Shown: positions 12,350-25,309 of the stretch, piece after piece | Numbering within the stretch: the first letter of the stretch is position 1 | How the letters are laid out: every line of letters starts with the position of its first letter | Source of the DNA: Rattus norvegicus | Lineage: Eukaryota; Chordata; Mammalia; Rodentia; Muridae | Length of the DNA: 64,000 nt | NCBI RefSeq assembly: GCF_036323735.1 | Contig: NC_086034.1 | Coordinates: 67,184,439-67,248,438 of the forward strand | Direction of reading: 5' to 3' | The notes under the pieces: generated by a model | The model's input: only the letters and a program-made list of their open reading frames with translations | Database searches by the model: none | What the model was told of the DNA's origin: nothing | Translations under genes and position numbers: made by a program

Positions 12350-15300
12350 TGGGAGCGTCTCGTGTGCATTTCCAACTCTACTAGAAGGCATCTAAGAAAA
12401 GTAAGCATATACCTTTCTATGTTACTTAGCACGGAGAAATACAAGGAAGAAGCAGGTAGTTGATGAAGATTCTACCATGACAACCATGTGGTACTATCAG
12501 TTCTTGTTTCGTTCCCCACTCTCAAGTTTGTTAAAATAAACACCTCACCTCTATGGAACACAAGATTACTGTTCAGTCGGCTGGCTTCTGTGTAGCCGGG
12601 AAGGATGCACGCTCTGAAAATATAGATGGATTTCCTAATCATTTACCAAGCGAGGAAATGGCTTTCTTCATTAACAGATCGAGTTCTTTAGCAGATTTCG
12701 TGTTTTGGATGCCTGTGGATCTTGCAGCAACTTGCAGCACATACTAAGAACATTTATGATCACTGGGCAAAGAGTCATGGAAGAAACCGTTAAAGGTAGA
12801 CTGTGCCCACCCCTGTGTGCACTGACTCCCAGGCATGACTCCATCAAGAGGAAGACATTGATCTCTGGCGTCTCTCTCTATTTTATCTTTTTTACTAAAT
12901 GCTGACTTGCAGAAAAAAGCATCTGAGCACTTCAGCATTATAATGAGTATAATTATAGCTTATCTAAACTTAACTTCAAGAGCTTAAAATAAACACATGC
13001 TACAATCTAACAACAGCATATTAAGTATCTATGTGTAGCAAAAAAAAATCTACATCTTTTCTTTCCCAGTTATAAGCAGGCTGTCTCTGGTAGTCATTGG
13101 AGGAAGTCCATGAACGAAAAGCATCTGAATATTATGGAAAAACCATAGCATCAAAGATGTTTAAACTGAGAATGACTCTTAGAACCCATGAACCAGAGGT
13201 ACTGGGACATGTGCAGGACCACACGTCAGGAAAACAGGAAGGCCACATCAGAAACTCAGGTCTTTTGAACAGTGCAATCCTCCCTTTAACACGTAGCAGG
13301 TCAGGGACCTAGGTTTTGCCCAAATCAAGCTTCCATCCCATAGAAAAGAAAAATGTTCCAAGTATATTTTCATATACAGTGCTCCTGAGTACACTCTGAG
13401 ACAGTAGGCGGCTTTGTCATTGTGTGATGCTACAGGGTGAAGTTATACAAAATTAGAGGGCCATGGTGATACTGGACCATCACTGATTGAAATACTGTAT
13501 GTAGGTCATCGCTGAACTATTACTTGGAGGATGTAAGACTGTGCAAGGCCATCACTGTATATGCAAAGCTTTACTCACGGTAATCACAAAACACATGTAC
13601 ACAGACGACCCTCTGGCTGAGCGATGGCTTCAAACAAGTGTTAACAAGAGCAATCGTGACAACAGAAGAGGTCTCAAAGTCCCCATAGCTGAGCAGTTCT
13701 GGGCATTCTATTCTATCCATACAATAATATAACTTAAGACACTTATACACATAATGCATATCTGAATTTTTTAAATGGGGTCATTTCAGTGAAGGGTTAT
13801 CAGTACTCCCCTCTGTGATGAGGGATTGGGAGAATGGGGATCTTAAATGCCACCCGTTGGCAGTAAATGTTATGCTGGTGCGATGGATTGTTTCCAGGAA
13901 TTAAAATATCATAGATTTAGTCCTTCTGGGAAGGGAGAACACACAGCATGCTTAGAGAAGGCAGAAAGGATTGTGTAGCAGACATGTCAGTAGGACACTG
14001 CCCAGGACGAGCAAAGAGACCTCCCATTAGCATCTCTCTAGTGCTTGGAGGGCTTTTAATCTTATTTTCATTGAATTTAGTAATTGTTCATAACTGCAAA
14101 CCCAAAGTCCATATTGATCAATGGAAAAGAAGACAAAAACCAGATGATCCAGTGATCTATAGGAAAGCTATTTTTTCCAAATGTCTCCTCGGCTCTCTCT
14201 CAGCATGTCTAAACGTATGAATGTCAGGAGCAAAACAGGGGGCCTTCCTTCCCTCTTGGGGGAAACATCTATGGCGATTGTGTGTTTTAAGGTAATGTGC
14301 TTATTAAACAGTCTCAATGAATATGACTGAGAAAAACAGCAGCCACTCAGTCTATATTCATGTTACTTCCCAAGACTAAAAGAGAAAAGCTGCTGTCCCT
14401 CATAGTAACTGTGAAAGAACACTAATTATCTCTTTTTATTTGGTTGTTTTCAGAGTTGAATTATATTTATTCACTCAACCAAAGCTCAGAGAGTCGCAGA
14501 TCCATAGTGTAGAGGGTAACTGGACAGGGCTAAAGGTCTCTTCACAGCCTTAGAACCCCTGAGCCTTGGCCATGAAGGGGATCCTGACTGGAGAATTGTA
14601 TTTGTCTCCCTATCTCCTCTATCTTAAGATTAGAGTAGGGATGGGGTTAGGGGTCACGGCAGCACTGATCAGCAGAACCATGGATGTTAGTAAGTTCATA
14701 AAAAAAATTAGTCCTTCCATTCTCCATTTTCCTTAAGACCCAAGGTTCTTCCTCTCCTCTGAAACCTCACTCATTCCTCAGCAGTTCAGTGTCTCTCAGT
14801 CTCCTAAGAGACTGAAAAACTTCAGCCAGACAAGAGTGTGGTGAGCAGGGACCCCACAAGAAGAGCAGGGTTGTCCCCCCTGGTTGACTACTCCTTGGAC
14901 CCTCCTCAAAGCTCTGAGGCCCCTGCTAGGACTCCTGCTTTTACTCAGACTGAATGCCTATTGGAACTAATGGCTGAGTCCCATTGTTACCACATAGAGG
15001 AGCAGGGGGCTACTTTCCACACATGAAAGGTCTCAGACTAGACTTAGTCCTAGTCTGGCTTCTTGAAGTCAAAGAAGAGCTCTTGAGCACCAACTATTGA
15101 CACTAGTGCCACCACAGGGAAGCCCAGTGGTTAGTTTCCCTCTGCTAATGAGCGATTCAGAGAATTGTTGCTGAGGGTTAAAGGTCAAATTCAGAAGCAA
15201 AGATCTGCGTCCCCTACACACCTGCTGATACTTGAGCCCCCAGCCATCTTCTTCTTGCTGGGTCCCCAAACTTTACACCCCTGATTGCTCTCAATGGTGG

Positions 15301-15599
15301 TTGGTAGGGTACCATAGTATACAACCCCTCTTAGAGAGCAAAATCTGGCTGCTTGGCAGGAAAATGGCCTTCATGGAATTTTCCATTAGGAAAAGAGAGA
15401 ATTGGCCAATTGGAAGGATGCTGAGAAGACCTAATGAGATAAAGAGGGAACTGTGGGGGTTGACAGAGAAAGATGGAGCACGAAGGGTTCCAGGAAGAAA
15501 AAGCTTCTTTTGAGATGTCACTGAAAGCAGGGTTCAGGTTCCACCGTTGTGGGGGAAGGGAGGCCAGTGTCTTAAACATGTAGAGATGAGATGAGTTCA
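12350..15599. other. Unique sequence, no gene recognised
   Basis: Only short chance open frames are present, and none has a domain I recognise. This is one of the longest repeat-poor stretches in the window. Confidence 0.45.
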
Positions 15600-15915
15600 C
15601 ATTGATTTACTGTGTTAAGAACTTCACATGAATCATTTCTTCCAGTCCTTTTTAACCAGATTTATAAGATAGGGACTATTAATGAGATGTGATATTTTAA
15701 TATTTATGAGCCCCCTGGGAATTCTTTTAATTACTTTATGTAAATTCACCTTTGAGTCATCTGACCCTGTGGTGGAGACATGGTTTAGTGGAAAGGGAGA
15801 GGGTGCGAGGATGCTAAATGGTTTGTCTGAAGCTCTACACTGCTAAGTAGAAGGGCTGGATTTTGAACTTGGGCAATCTTGATTACAGAGGCTGGCCTAT
15901 GCCATATTGTCAGTG
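15600..15915 (+). mobile_element. MIR SINE, old and interrupted
   Basis: GTTAAGAACTTCACATGAAT and AGATAGGGACTATTA are the front half; GGGCTGGATTTTGAACTTGG is the back-half MIR core. About 130 bp of non-matching sequence lies between the halves. Confidence 0.55.
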
Positions 15916-15919
15916 ATTA

Positions 15920-17214
15920 GGAAGATGCTAATGTGACTGCATTTGTTTCCCCTTTTCTAAGCAAGGAAAATTACCACATCTTCATCCATCCATGTGTTTC
16001 GCCAGTGCCTGTTAGATGCTGCTCCGAGTGGACTGTCAGGGAACAAAGATGGACTGTTTTTGCTCTTGAGTTCTCATCCAGACTTGGCTCTGGCTCATTT
16101 TTCCTCCTCTTCCTCCCCTCCCCTCCCCTCCACTCCCTTCCCCTCTTCTCTTCTTCTATTCCCTCGGCTCTTCTCATCTCTTTTCTATTACTTCTCTTTT
16201 TTATTCTACTTTCTCCACCACTCCATCCCTTCCTTATAAGAAAGCTTGTCATATAGCCTAGGTTATCTTCAAAGTCCTGCTCTCCCTGTTTAGATAGAAG
16301 TCAGTCACATGGAAATCCTATGAAAGCGTAGTCAGAGAAAGGTCCAGTCGATCAAACTGGTGAGATCGAAGCACGCGTTTCAGAAAGAAAATTTCACATG
16401 AGAGAGAGCTGGTCAGAGGGTTTACAGGATCATGTTTGGCAAAACTGAGAAAGGTAAGGATGATGAATTAAGCAGAGAAGGAGAAGACTGGGCTAGTGTT
16501 GGATGTGCAGCTGATAGCTAGCACAGGGTTTCACTCTGTGTAAGACAGGAACCAGTGAAAGAGTCAAAGTGAAAACTGAGATGATCTGACTTACCTTTAA
16601 AGAATGCTGCGCCAAGGGGAGCTTTTTCCCTTTGGAATTAGAGTCTTAGTTAAAAGGTCTTTAGCCATGCAGTTGTACACCATTTGGATCTGACACTGGT
16701 TGCTGCTGCCATTGTGACTGAACCTTCTTAAGAATCTGCAGCCAGCAGTCAGTTGGGGGTAGCTGCTCTAGGGTGATTTTGGCTTGGTTGAGGCCAGTTT
16801 CAGTGGTCCATCATGTTCCAAGGCTCATTCTTAAAGCAAGAGGTAGGGACTGCGAGGCTGAGAACAAGAAAAGGATTGAATGCATGGACAACCATAGCCC
16901 TAGACCAGGACTTGTAATACTTACAATGTTGCCTAGTTGAATTGGCCCAAGGTCATCCCAAGGTCAAGTATATTCTTGGCATCGGAAGTAGAATGTGTAT
17001 TGTGATGTGAATCAGAGGTGCATTGTCACGGGCACAGCTAGAGAGAAGGGGAAATAAATGGGAAATGATTTGTAACTACTCTTTTACAAACCCTTGCCAA
17101 TCTAGTTCCAGGTTCTAGCATCAAGACACTCCTCTTGAAATTTGGCAGCCTGTTTCTGGATTATAATATGTTTCTCTACCTATGTGAGCATTTCCCAGCT
17201 CCTTTTTCATCTTG
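15920..17214. other. Unique sequence with a pyrimidine-rich tract
   Basis: 16097-16240 is almost pure C/T (TCCTCCCCTCCCCTCCCCTC type). The rest shows no gene or clear repeat. Confidence 0.5.
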
Positions 17215-17352
17215 TGAAACCATTCCCACCTGTGCTAATGCCCCATCTCTGAATGAGCATCCACCCTTGCAGGTAAAGTCTTGGATAACACATTAAAGCA
17301 CTTAAGCAAGGGACTGGCGTGTAACAAGCGTTCAATAAATGGCCACCATTAC
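17215..17352 (-). mobile_element. MIR-type fragment
   Basis: GTGTAACAAGCGTTCAATAA followed by ATGGCCACCATTACC resembles the reverse complement of the MIR 5' end; AAAGCACTTAAGCA precedes it. Confidence 0.55.
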
Positions 17353-17354
17353 CA

Positions 17355-18950
17355 TTACTCCCCTTCAAGTTACAAGGCATCTGAACATGTTCTCTAATTA
17401 TTTTTAAGCAGTGTTCTTGTCAAACTCAGCTGCTATTCCCTTAATGAGAAGAAGATGTCTTCAGCATCTCTCTATTCGAACAGTCGGAGGTGCATAATGA
17501 GGACTCAATAAAATCCTGTTAATTATTAAGAGCGGATTTAAAGTCTAAGCAGATCTTTATAGCCTGGAGAATATAGTAAATACTTAAAATGTCTCCCAGC
17601 CACATAAGTCTGGAAAAGTACCCATGTTGGGAAGAATAGTGAAATGATATTTTTTTTACCTTAAAGAATAGATATGAGCCCTTTTCATCATTTTTATAAC
17701 CTTCTTTTTATTGGCTCTTACAGGAGACCTATTCGATTTGGGCATTAGTAAGTTAAAGAACCATGACTGTCTATTGTCTCATCAGTTTAGCTCTCTGATT
17801 GGGATGTTAGCACGAGGCTTGCTCTTTAAGCTCAACTTGGAAGAGACAAAAGAAAATACAGCGTCTCAAAACTGAGTGGTCAGCAGTGACCAAAATAAAA
17901 GCAAGCATAAAAATTACAGGCAAACGTTAGCAAGTATTTCTAATTTACGGTAGCATCAACACTTCAACTGAATTTTCAGTTCTGTATCTCCTGTTGAATC
18001 ATAGACTCTATTACCTGTATATGAGATACCTCACAATTTAGAAGACAAAAAAACTATATAGTAGTATTGGGGGTAAGTGGGAGGGTAGTAAAGGCCAAGT
18101 ATAGTAGTCACTGAACGGTTTCCATAGACACAAAATAATCTGCGTCCTTGACATATTAAATTTGCTATATAAAGCAGGACAGCCATGAGTTTCAGCATAC
18201 TTTAAGAAATCAAATCAAACTGTCCTGGTTGCATAAATTCTAAGTGAAATTCCTCGTTTTTAATCACACACGTCTTCTATGGGCTTCGTTTTGAGTGCAG
18301 TCTCTCAGATAAAAATATTTGCGTTAATTTTTACTTTGTGTGATGCAGCCTGGAACAAAACCAAAACGCAAAGTGAAGAAGCCAGAACACTTGGCAAGTC
18401 AAGGTACTTTTCATTTTTTAGACATTCCTAATTTGACTCTTCCTTTCATTTGCTAAGAAATACCTGGATCTCTGTCTTTGTGTGGATGCACATTCCTATT
18501 CGCTGGCCCTGAGAGCCTTATACATGGAGATTTTTTCAAAGAAACATTTGTCTTCTGTAGGACAACACTTAGTGATTCCTTTAGGTGCCACAATAAAAGG
18601 AATGTTCGAGTAGTTTAAAATAGGGTGTGTGCTTCGCCGTGAATCAGTCATTAGCAGCATTAACCCACTTCTACTGCTACAGTTCAAATTTGACCATCCT
18701 ATCCTGGCACTAAGACAGATTGTCCTTCTGCATCTTAAGCTCTCCTCATGGCTTCCCCTTTCAATTCACTCTTCTTGCTGCCCAGTTAATCTCCCGAGAG
18801 TAATAGGTTCATCATTACCAGAGCTTGCTTCGCAACATGCAGTTGTTCCATTCAACCTCAGGAGTAAAAGTGAAAAAAAAAAAAAAAAGAACCTTAGCAT
18901 TATACTTAAGACATTTAAGACATATCAGAGTTTGGGTCTGGAAGTTTCCT
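17355..18950. other. Unique sequence
   Basis: No gene recognised. An A-run of about 17 lies near 18872-18888. Confidence 0.45.
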
Positions 18951-18959
18951 GAAGACTTG

Positions 18960-19265
18960 TGTGTCAAAAGCTTGGTCCCTAGCTGAGAGTGCTTTTAGGG
19001 AACACTAGATTCTACTGGAAATAGGAGCCAATTGTAGGAAGTAGCCCACTAGTGATGTGTTTTGAAGGATATAGTTTGTCTCTCTGTCCTGCCCTCCTTC
19101 TTCTCCCTTTTTGCTATAAGGAGAGTGGCTTTGCTCTCAGGTCCTTGTCACCATAATGTTCAGCTTCAGCTCAGACCCTGTGTGATTGGAACAAGCATGG
19201 CGAACCAAACCCTTTTGAAATGCCAAGTCAAACTCTTCCCTCTTCTTTTCTGATATGTTGTCATA
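18960..19265 (+). mobile_element. Old interspersed repeat, family unassigned
   Basis: The string AAAAGCTTGGTCCCTAGCTG followed by a GGAACACTAGATTCTA-like block resembles a recurrent rodent repeat type. It is strongly diverged. Confidence 0.35.
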
Positions 19266-19269
19266 GTGA

Positions 19270-20070
19270 CTAGACCATTTCTCCACTTAATTACCTGACC
19301 GTACCTTCTTTGTGTTTCCTTTACTTTCCCCTGTCTTTGACAACTCCTCAGACAGCTGCCCTAGTCTTCTGGCCCTTCTCAATACATTGGCTGTGTTTTC
19401 TCATTTGAGAGAAAGGAAGATCCTTCTCAGAGTTCCTGTCAGCCCAACGTTGCTGCCTCCTCTCTGCACTCACAATTCTCATGCTTCAGCTCAGTCCACA
19501 CTCACATTAACAACACACGGCACTCTCTCAGGAGTGGGGGAGGCATCAGACACAAACCCAGGACAGGTTCTCATTTTTCCTTTAGCAGAGGTCTGATGGT
19601 TTATTGTGCTGCGCATCTAGTGGAGAAAATGTAATGTTTCCATCCCCACTGTGTCCTGAGTCCCAGCTTCATGCCAGATCATACAGACAAAGGGGCAGCA
19701 ATAAACTTTCCTGTTGTCTACATTGTGTCATTTCCCCCTGTCATTCCTTGGAGCAAAAGAAAGTCATTTTTTTCTGAGGAGAAGAGGAGAAAAAACTTTG
19801 AATGTACAAGTTTTATTTAGAATGGTCTTCCTAAAGATCTCTGCACAAGAAATGTACATTATATTTTTGAAGATACATTGTGCCTCTTCTGGAATTCCTA
19901 GGCTCTATGACACCACCCCATATAACATTTATGCTTTATCTTCTTACTAGGTTTGTTTCCACTTTCTACTTTGGTTTGCATTGCTTCTATTGAAGCATTC
20001 ATTTCTCTGATTCTTCTTCTGGCCATGTCTACTCACTCCTTATTGTCCCCACCCAATATGCTCTATGCTT
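19270..20070. other. Unique sequence
   Basis: No gene or clear repeat recognised. Confidence 0.4.
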
Positions 20071-20075
20071 TACAG

Positions 20076-20298
20076 CAGTGGTTTTTTAACCTTCTTAATA
20101 CTGTGAACCTTTAATACAGCTCCTCATGTTGTGGTGACTCCCCCACCATGAAATTATTTTTGTTGCTACTTAACTGTAATTTTGCTACTCTTATGAATCA
20201 TAATATAAATATCCGTGGGGTTTTTTTTTTATGGTTTTAGACAGTAAAAGTCTCATTAAATCCCACAAAGGGGTCATGGACCAAAGGTAGAAGCACTG
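20076..20298 (-). mobile_element. URR1-type hAT DNA transposon, diverged
   Basis: CAGTGGTTTTTTAACCTT starts the element and AGAAGCACTG ends it, an imperfect inverted pair. The interior boxes GTTGTGGTGACTCCC and ATGAATCATAATATAAATAT are the reverse complement of those in the 3818-4020 copy. An 8-bp duplication is no longer recognisable. Confidence 0.75.
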
Positions 20299-20344
20299 TT
20301 CTAAAAGGTGTATTTATTACTTTCCTTAAAAAAATTATTATGTG

Positions 20345-20510
20345 TGCATAATGTGTGTATGCGTTCATACATGGGTAAGAGACAACTTAGTGAAGTTGCC
20401 TCTCCTTCCAGCTTTACGTGGATTGGGAGGAGAGGATCAGGCTCAAGTAGTCAAGCTAGCATGACAAACACTTTTATCATTTGAACCATCTTGCTGCCTC
20501 CAAAGTGAAG
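20345..20510 (-). mobile_element. B3-type SINE
   Basis: TGTGTGCATAATGTGTGTAT, GAGACAACTTAGTGAAGTTG and TTGAACCATCTTGCTGCCT are the reverse-complement order of B3 (tail first, tRNA-like head last). Confidence 0.75.
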
Positions 20511-20595
20511 CTGAGATTGGTCTCAAACTCATGATGCCTGCCTCTGTCCTTTCGGCATATCTTACAGCATATATGCACCACCAAACTTGCAATTT
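20508..20595 (-). mobile_element. B1 fragment
   Basis: AGATTGGTCTCAAACTCATG, CTGCCTCTGTCC and TATGCACCACCAAACTT are minus-strand B1 boxes. Confidence 0.6.
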
Positions 20596-20639
20596 TTTTA
20601 ACAAAAGGTTTTGTTTGTGCTTATTTTTATGGGAGTAAG

Positions 20640-21340
20640 AGCACCTCACAGGTGAGATCTCACCACTTATAGAAGTGTACAAAACAGTACTGCTAAGAAC
20701 ACTCTGATCTACGGTAGATATATGGAGGGAATTCATCTTATCTGACTGACACTATGTTGTGTCTATTGAATAGCAAGCCCTCACTTTCTCCTACACATAG
20801 GTCCTAGAAGCCCATGCTTCCCTCTCTGCCTGTGTGTATTGCACTGTGTTACATGTACTAAGGATTTGTTCTTCTGTGACTAGCTTGTTTCCCTTGGCAC
20901 ATTGACTCCCAATTTGGTATGTATTGCTTGTACACATCAATGTGGTTCTGTGTGATATTTCAGTACTTGTCCAGGGTGCAGTACACTGTCTCCTTTTCTG
21001 AGGCTAGATAACATACCATAGTGAGGTTATAGCATGTTTGCTTCTCTTATATCTTCAGTTGTTGATGGACAGGTGTCTCATTTCTCCATCATCCTGAGTA
21101 ATGTTACAGTCACTAGTAAACCAAATATTTCTTGAGATCGTTATTTCATTTTTTTTGGTTTAAATTCCCAGACAGAGGTGTTTGTTAGACAACAGTTTTG
21201 TTGTCCACGTCCTCATTTTTGGAGGAACTGACATAATTTTATTTCTCTCAGATTGTTTTTATCATTGGCTTGAATATGTTTTTACAAACATAGTATGATC
21301 TAATTTTATATATTCTACTTCTTAGTGTGTATTTTCAGTA
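20640..21340 (-). mobile_element. Ancient L1 remnant
   Basis: ACTAGCTTGTTTCCCTTGGC, CATACCATAGTGAGGTTATA and TTGATGGACAGGTGTCTCAT line up with reverse-complemented L1 ORF2 C-terminal DNA in the same order as in the young copies. No open frame remains. Confidence 0.55.
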
Positions 21341-21359
21341 TTTTAATAGTTACCTGTAC

Positions 21360-21389
21360 TTGTGTGTGTGTTTATGTGTGTGTGTGTGT

Positions 21390-21425
<36 letters not shown>
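21360..21425 (+). repeat. (TG)n-(AG)n microsatellite
   Basis: TG units run to about 21390, then AG/ACAG units to 21425. Confidence 0.95.
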
Positions 21426-21439
21426 ATGTGTTTACTAGA

Positions 21440-21715
21440 AAGAGACCTCAAATGTCATTCCTTGTTTTTATGAGACAAGGTTTTTCATTGGTCTTGAGTT
21501 TGCCAAGTCTGTTAGGCTACCTGCCCTGGAAGTTCTAGGAATCCATCTGTCTCTGTCTCCCCAGGACTGGGGTTACATTTACCATCATACCATTTGTGGC
21601 CATGATTGTTGTCTGTTTTTGTTTTTTTTTTCTTTATGAACCCTGGGGATCTAACTCAGATGCCCATACTTTCAAGGCAAATACCCTACAGAATGAGCTT
21701 TCTTCTTAGTCCTTG
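21440..21715 (-). mobile_element. B4-type SINE, diverged
   Basis: CTGCCCTGGAAGTTCTAGGA, CTGTCTCCCCAGGACTGG, GAACCCTGGGGATCTAACTC and AATGAGCTTTCTTCTTAGTC follow B4/B3 reverse-complement order. Confidence 0.6.
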
Positions 21716-21719
21716 AATG

Positions 21720-22560
21720 CTTCCCTTGCTCTGATGAAATTCTTCACCTGTTCTGTTTCCACTATTTTTTTAACATAGGGTATTTTAAAGGGTTTCTCCC
21801 CCAAGTTGTACTCTATGGACCATTTGTGGATCTGATTCTATTGGTTATTATGTCTTTCATTATATCTCAGACTTTGGAGTGTCATATTTTTAAAAATCTT
21901 CTATTGTATTCCAGATGAAAAATAACACTATGTTCCAAAGATGATATTACCACCCCTCTGAAAACATACTCAGCAGCTCTTTGCATCATGCCAATGTCAT
22001 CTGGATCAGAGTCAGATTATGCTTTTTATTAATTGCAGTTCCCTTTTCCTTTCAGGAGATAACACCTGTCTTGAAATATCACACGCCTTTTTCCTTTGGT
22101 ACTACACTGTTGGAGGTTCTGTCTCTCCAAGTCAGCCCCAAGACGCCTCCAATTCCCAGTTGTCATAAAAAAAGTCCTGCAGGAGAAAACCAGCAGGAGA
22201 TGGAAATTGGCTCTGTGTTGGAGGCTTCTTCATATTCCAATCTGTCATGCCCAGTCCACACAGCTGTTAAAAACTACCAGGGCTTCTCTCTCCCCTCAAA
22301 TAATCTATCTAATTTGACAAGCCAATTTTTTTGTTCATAATCAGATTTGGCCAATTCATTTCACCCCTAGGGAGAGTGGTTATTGAAAAATAACTGTCTA
22401 TACATGCCTATCTGGGAATGCCTTTTGAGTCTGTGGGATTTATATACATTTTTAACTTCTTCACATTAACAGGTCTCTTGAAGTTTCTCTGGGTGTTTTC
22501 ATTGGAGTAGTGGTCTTTTAGAATCTTAAAATTTAACTGGAAGTGGAATTACTTTTAAAA
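21720..22560. other. Unique sequence
   Basis: No gene or clear repeat recognised. Confidence 0.4.
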
Positions 22561-22562
22561 TA

Positions 22563-22745
22563 CATGTTGTTTGTGTGTGTGAGTGCTTTGTCTTCATCTG
22601 TGTAGGTGCACCCCATGTGTGTCTGATGCTTCCAGAATCCAAGTGGTCAAGATCCTCTAAATAAGTCATATAAGGACTGGGAACCAAATCCCTGTTCTCT
22701 GCCAGAACAGTAAGTGATCGTAACTGCTGAGCCATCTCTCCAGCA
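22563..22745 (-). mobile_element. B3-type SINE
   Basis: A TGTGTGTGAGTG tail, then GGAACCAAATCCCTGTTCTC, and finally TGCTGAGCCATCTCTCCAGC, the reverse complement of the tRNA-derived head. Confidence 0.85.
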
Positions 22746-23034
22746 TTTTTCTTGATAACTTTGGGAATCATCAGAAAATAAAGTTGACAGACCATTCTAG
22801 AATATTCTAGAATAGGCACTAAGCTGTGCTTATGTTTTCTCTACTGACATTGGAAGGAACACTTACAGTTTGGTAGCTATGGGTTTGACAACTCCGATGA
22901 TTAGTGTCTTGAAGCTTCCTTAATCCTTGTGTCAGGTTATAGCTGTAGCTATGGCCAAGTTTCAATGTGATTGATAGCAAATGCAGCAAAGAACAGCTTG
23001 CTATGTTACATTGACCCATCAACACTTTGTAGAA

Positions 23035-23384
23035 CTCAGAGGCATTGTGAAGAGACACTGTGACCAAGGCAACTCTTATAAAGGACAACATTTAATTAAG
23101 GCTAGCTTACAGGTTCAAAGATTCAGTCCATTGTCATCAAAGCAGGAAGCATGGCAGCATCCTGGAAGATACGGAACTAGAGAAAGAGCTTAGAGTTCTA
23201 CATTTTGTCCAAAGGGAGCCAGTATAAGCCTGACATCCTCAGGCAGCTATGAGGAAGCTCTCTTCCCTGTTGGGTGGAGCTTCAAAGTCCACCAGTACAG
23301 CTGTGCACTTCTTCCAACAAGGCCACAACTTCTAACAGTGCCACTTTCTATGAGCCAAGCATTATCAAACTACCACAGGCAGTT
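23035..23384 (+). mobile_element. Rodent interspersed repeat, family unassigned
   Basis: It opens with GGCATTGTGAAGAGACACTG and AAGGCAACTCTTATAAAGGA, and closes with CAACAAGGCCACAACTTCTA and AACTACCACAG. The same family occurs at 10040-10190, 57985-58287 (opposite strand) and 58925-59228. Confidence 0.65.
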
Positions 23385-23539
23385 CAGTCAAACCAAGCCT
23401 TAAGAACCACCATAATGTGAATATTTACCATCAGTTTTTAATATGTAAATTCCTTTTCTTTACCAATTATGACATTTTGAATAATGAAAGCTACGAGATT
23501 TTCTCTACTAATGTTTTTTAAAAGTCCATTTAAGGTGAT

Positions 23540-23645
23540 GTGTTTGTTTGTTTTGTTTGTTTTTCAGAAAGGGATTCTCTGTGTAATAGTGTTGGCTATT
23601 CTGGAACTTATAGACTAGGCTGGTCTCAAACTTATAACTCTTCCA
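23540..23645 (-). mobile_element. B1 fragment
   Basis: A (TGTT)n-like tail is followed by GGGATTCTCTGTGTAATAG and GACTAGGCTGGTCTCAAACT, reverse-complement B1. Confidence 0.8.
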
Positions 23646-23817
23646 TATATTCTATGTGAATTTTCTCATTTGGACTACATTTTCCAATATCCAGTGAATA
23701 TTGATTCTGTAGATTGTCTACAGAAAAGAATTTCTTAAATCACAATGTCTTGAGATAGCTCTGAAGTGTAATGGTTCTTTTGATAACCATTAAGTATATT
23801 AAGTGAAGAGTCTTGTG

Positions 23818-23820
<3 letters not shown>

Positions 23821-23861
<41 letters not shown>
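23821..23861 (+). repeat. (CA)n microsatellite, about 20 units
   Basis: An uninterrupted CA run. Confidence 0.98.
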
Positions 23862-23864
<3 letters not shown>

Positions 23865-23869
23865 GGCTT

Positions 23870-24850
23870 TGTTTTCCTTTAGTTTCATTTGGCATTTCCA
23901 GACAATGTTTCTACTAAGTAACCCTTTCTTTTCTTTAAACAAAGTGAATTTACTGATAGCCCTTGAATGTTTTATATGTTTTGGAACATCTAAGAGAACA
24001 GTGAAAATATCTGTGCAGTCCTTCAGAGTACTTGAGAGACAGCTCTTTTTCAAATAGTCTAAAACTATACAGCAGAGAACTAAGGTCTATTTTCAGAGAC
24101 TTTGGACTGCATATTCACTGTGATATAATTTGTTATTACTGAATGCCATGAAGCTTGTGAACAGGTCAACATTTCTAGCCTTTTACAAAACAGGAAGAAT
24201 ATGTTTGTCTGTTATCATAGACTCTTTGGGAATGACACACATATAGTTTAGAGCGCCGCCCCCCCCACACACATACATACCAGAGAACCATGCACATGTC
24301 TTTCCTTCTATTTGGAATCATTTCTAAATGTTAACTTGTGTTTTTTGCAAATATTTTCTAATCTTATTGGCTAGATTTGTGTGTCTGACCATATTATCTT
24401 TAAACAGAGGGTGCTCTCTTAATTTCTGTAAAATTAGCTGAATAGTTTTACTAGCCACAGTTTACTTTTAGCCATTACAAATGTCAAATTTCATTCAGAT
24501 AAGAGAAGCACTAGACTGTCTCACCATCGGTCTCTCACACAAGACAGTGCTACTCCATGATGTCACCCAGGAAGTTTGCAATTTTTAAAAACACTGTAAA
24601 GAATTTTCTCACCTAACAGTTGGTTCTTGAATTTCCAAATTGGTGCATGGCATTTTTTTTCTGTTCCTGATTACTCTTGTTTAAATCGGATTTATTTCAA
24701 GGTTTTAATTTACATGTTCTTTCTCAGAATTGACGTGACCCCCCGTAAAGATATCCCATGAGGCTTGCCAAGCCAGTCTTCTCTCACAATAGCCTGTTCT
24801 GCTAGAATCATGTATTTACTTAAAAGTTAACATACCTAATGTTGGTCCTG
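23870..24850. other. Unique sequence
   Basis: A short C-run (about 8) and CACACATACATAC lie near 24260. No gene recognised. Confidence 0.4.
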
Positions 24851-24854
24851 CCAC

Positions 24855-24970
24855 AAGGCTGTGAGCTCTATGAAGGGAGATGCCTTTGTCTTCTTTCTAA
24901 CCACATCATATTCAGTGCTCAGAACACTTCCAACACATAATACTCTATTGATTGTGGTCAAAGTAATGAA
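24855..24970 (+). mobile_element. L2/MIR-type 3' end fragment
   Basis: TGTGAGCTCTATGAAGGGAG, CAGTGCTCAGAACACTT and ACTCTATTGATTG resemble the classic L2 3' end (CTCCxTGAGGGCAGG ... AATAAAT). Diverged. Confidence 0.5.
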
Positions 24971-24974
24971 GCAT

Positions 24975-25305
24975 ATATTCTTTATATGCGGAATAGGAAA
25001 AAAGTCACCTTCGTGGGAACAGAATGGTGATTAACAGGGGCTGGGGCACAAAGTTTCAGAGATGCGAAAGAAAGTAATTCTGCAGGCTTCATGTAGAGCA
25101 GTAGAACTGTGAGTAACAACATTGTGCTGTGCATCTGAGAGGTAGCAAGGGAGTCCATCTTCAGCATGGCTGCCATGCTGGAGGACATAAAGGAGCCATG
25201 TGAAATAATGCACATGGGCTGTGATTAATAGTTAGCTTGGCGTGATACATATTTGTCAATCTATATACATACCACAACATAAGTTTTATGGCACACCATG
25301 TGTCA
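24975..25305 (+). mobile_element. Ancient mammalian L1 3' UTR fragment
   Basis: GAATGGTGATTAACAGGGGC and a later ACATACCACAACATAAGTTT are landmarks of old L1M-type 3' ends. No open frame. Confidence 0.45.
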
Positions 25306-25309
25306 GTTT

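Noticed and set aside
23821..23861. CRISPR-like or satellite array
   Set aside because: This and the other regular repeats are simple di- or tetranucleotide microsatellites, or tandem L1 monomers.
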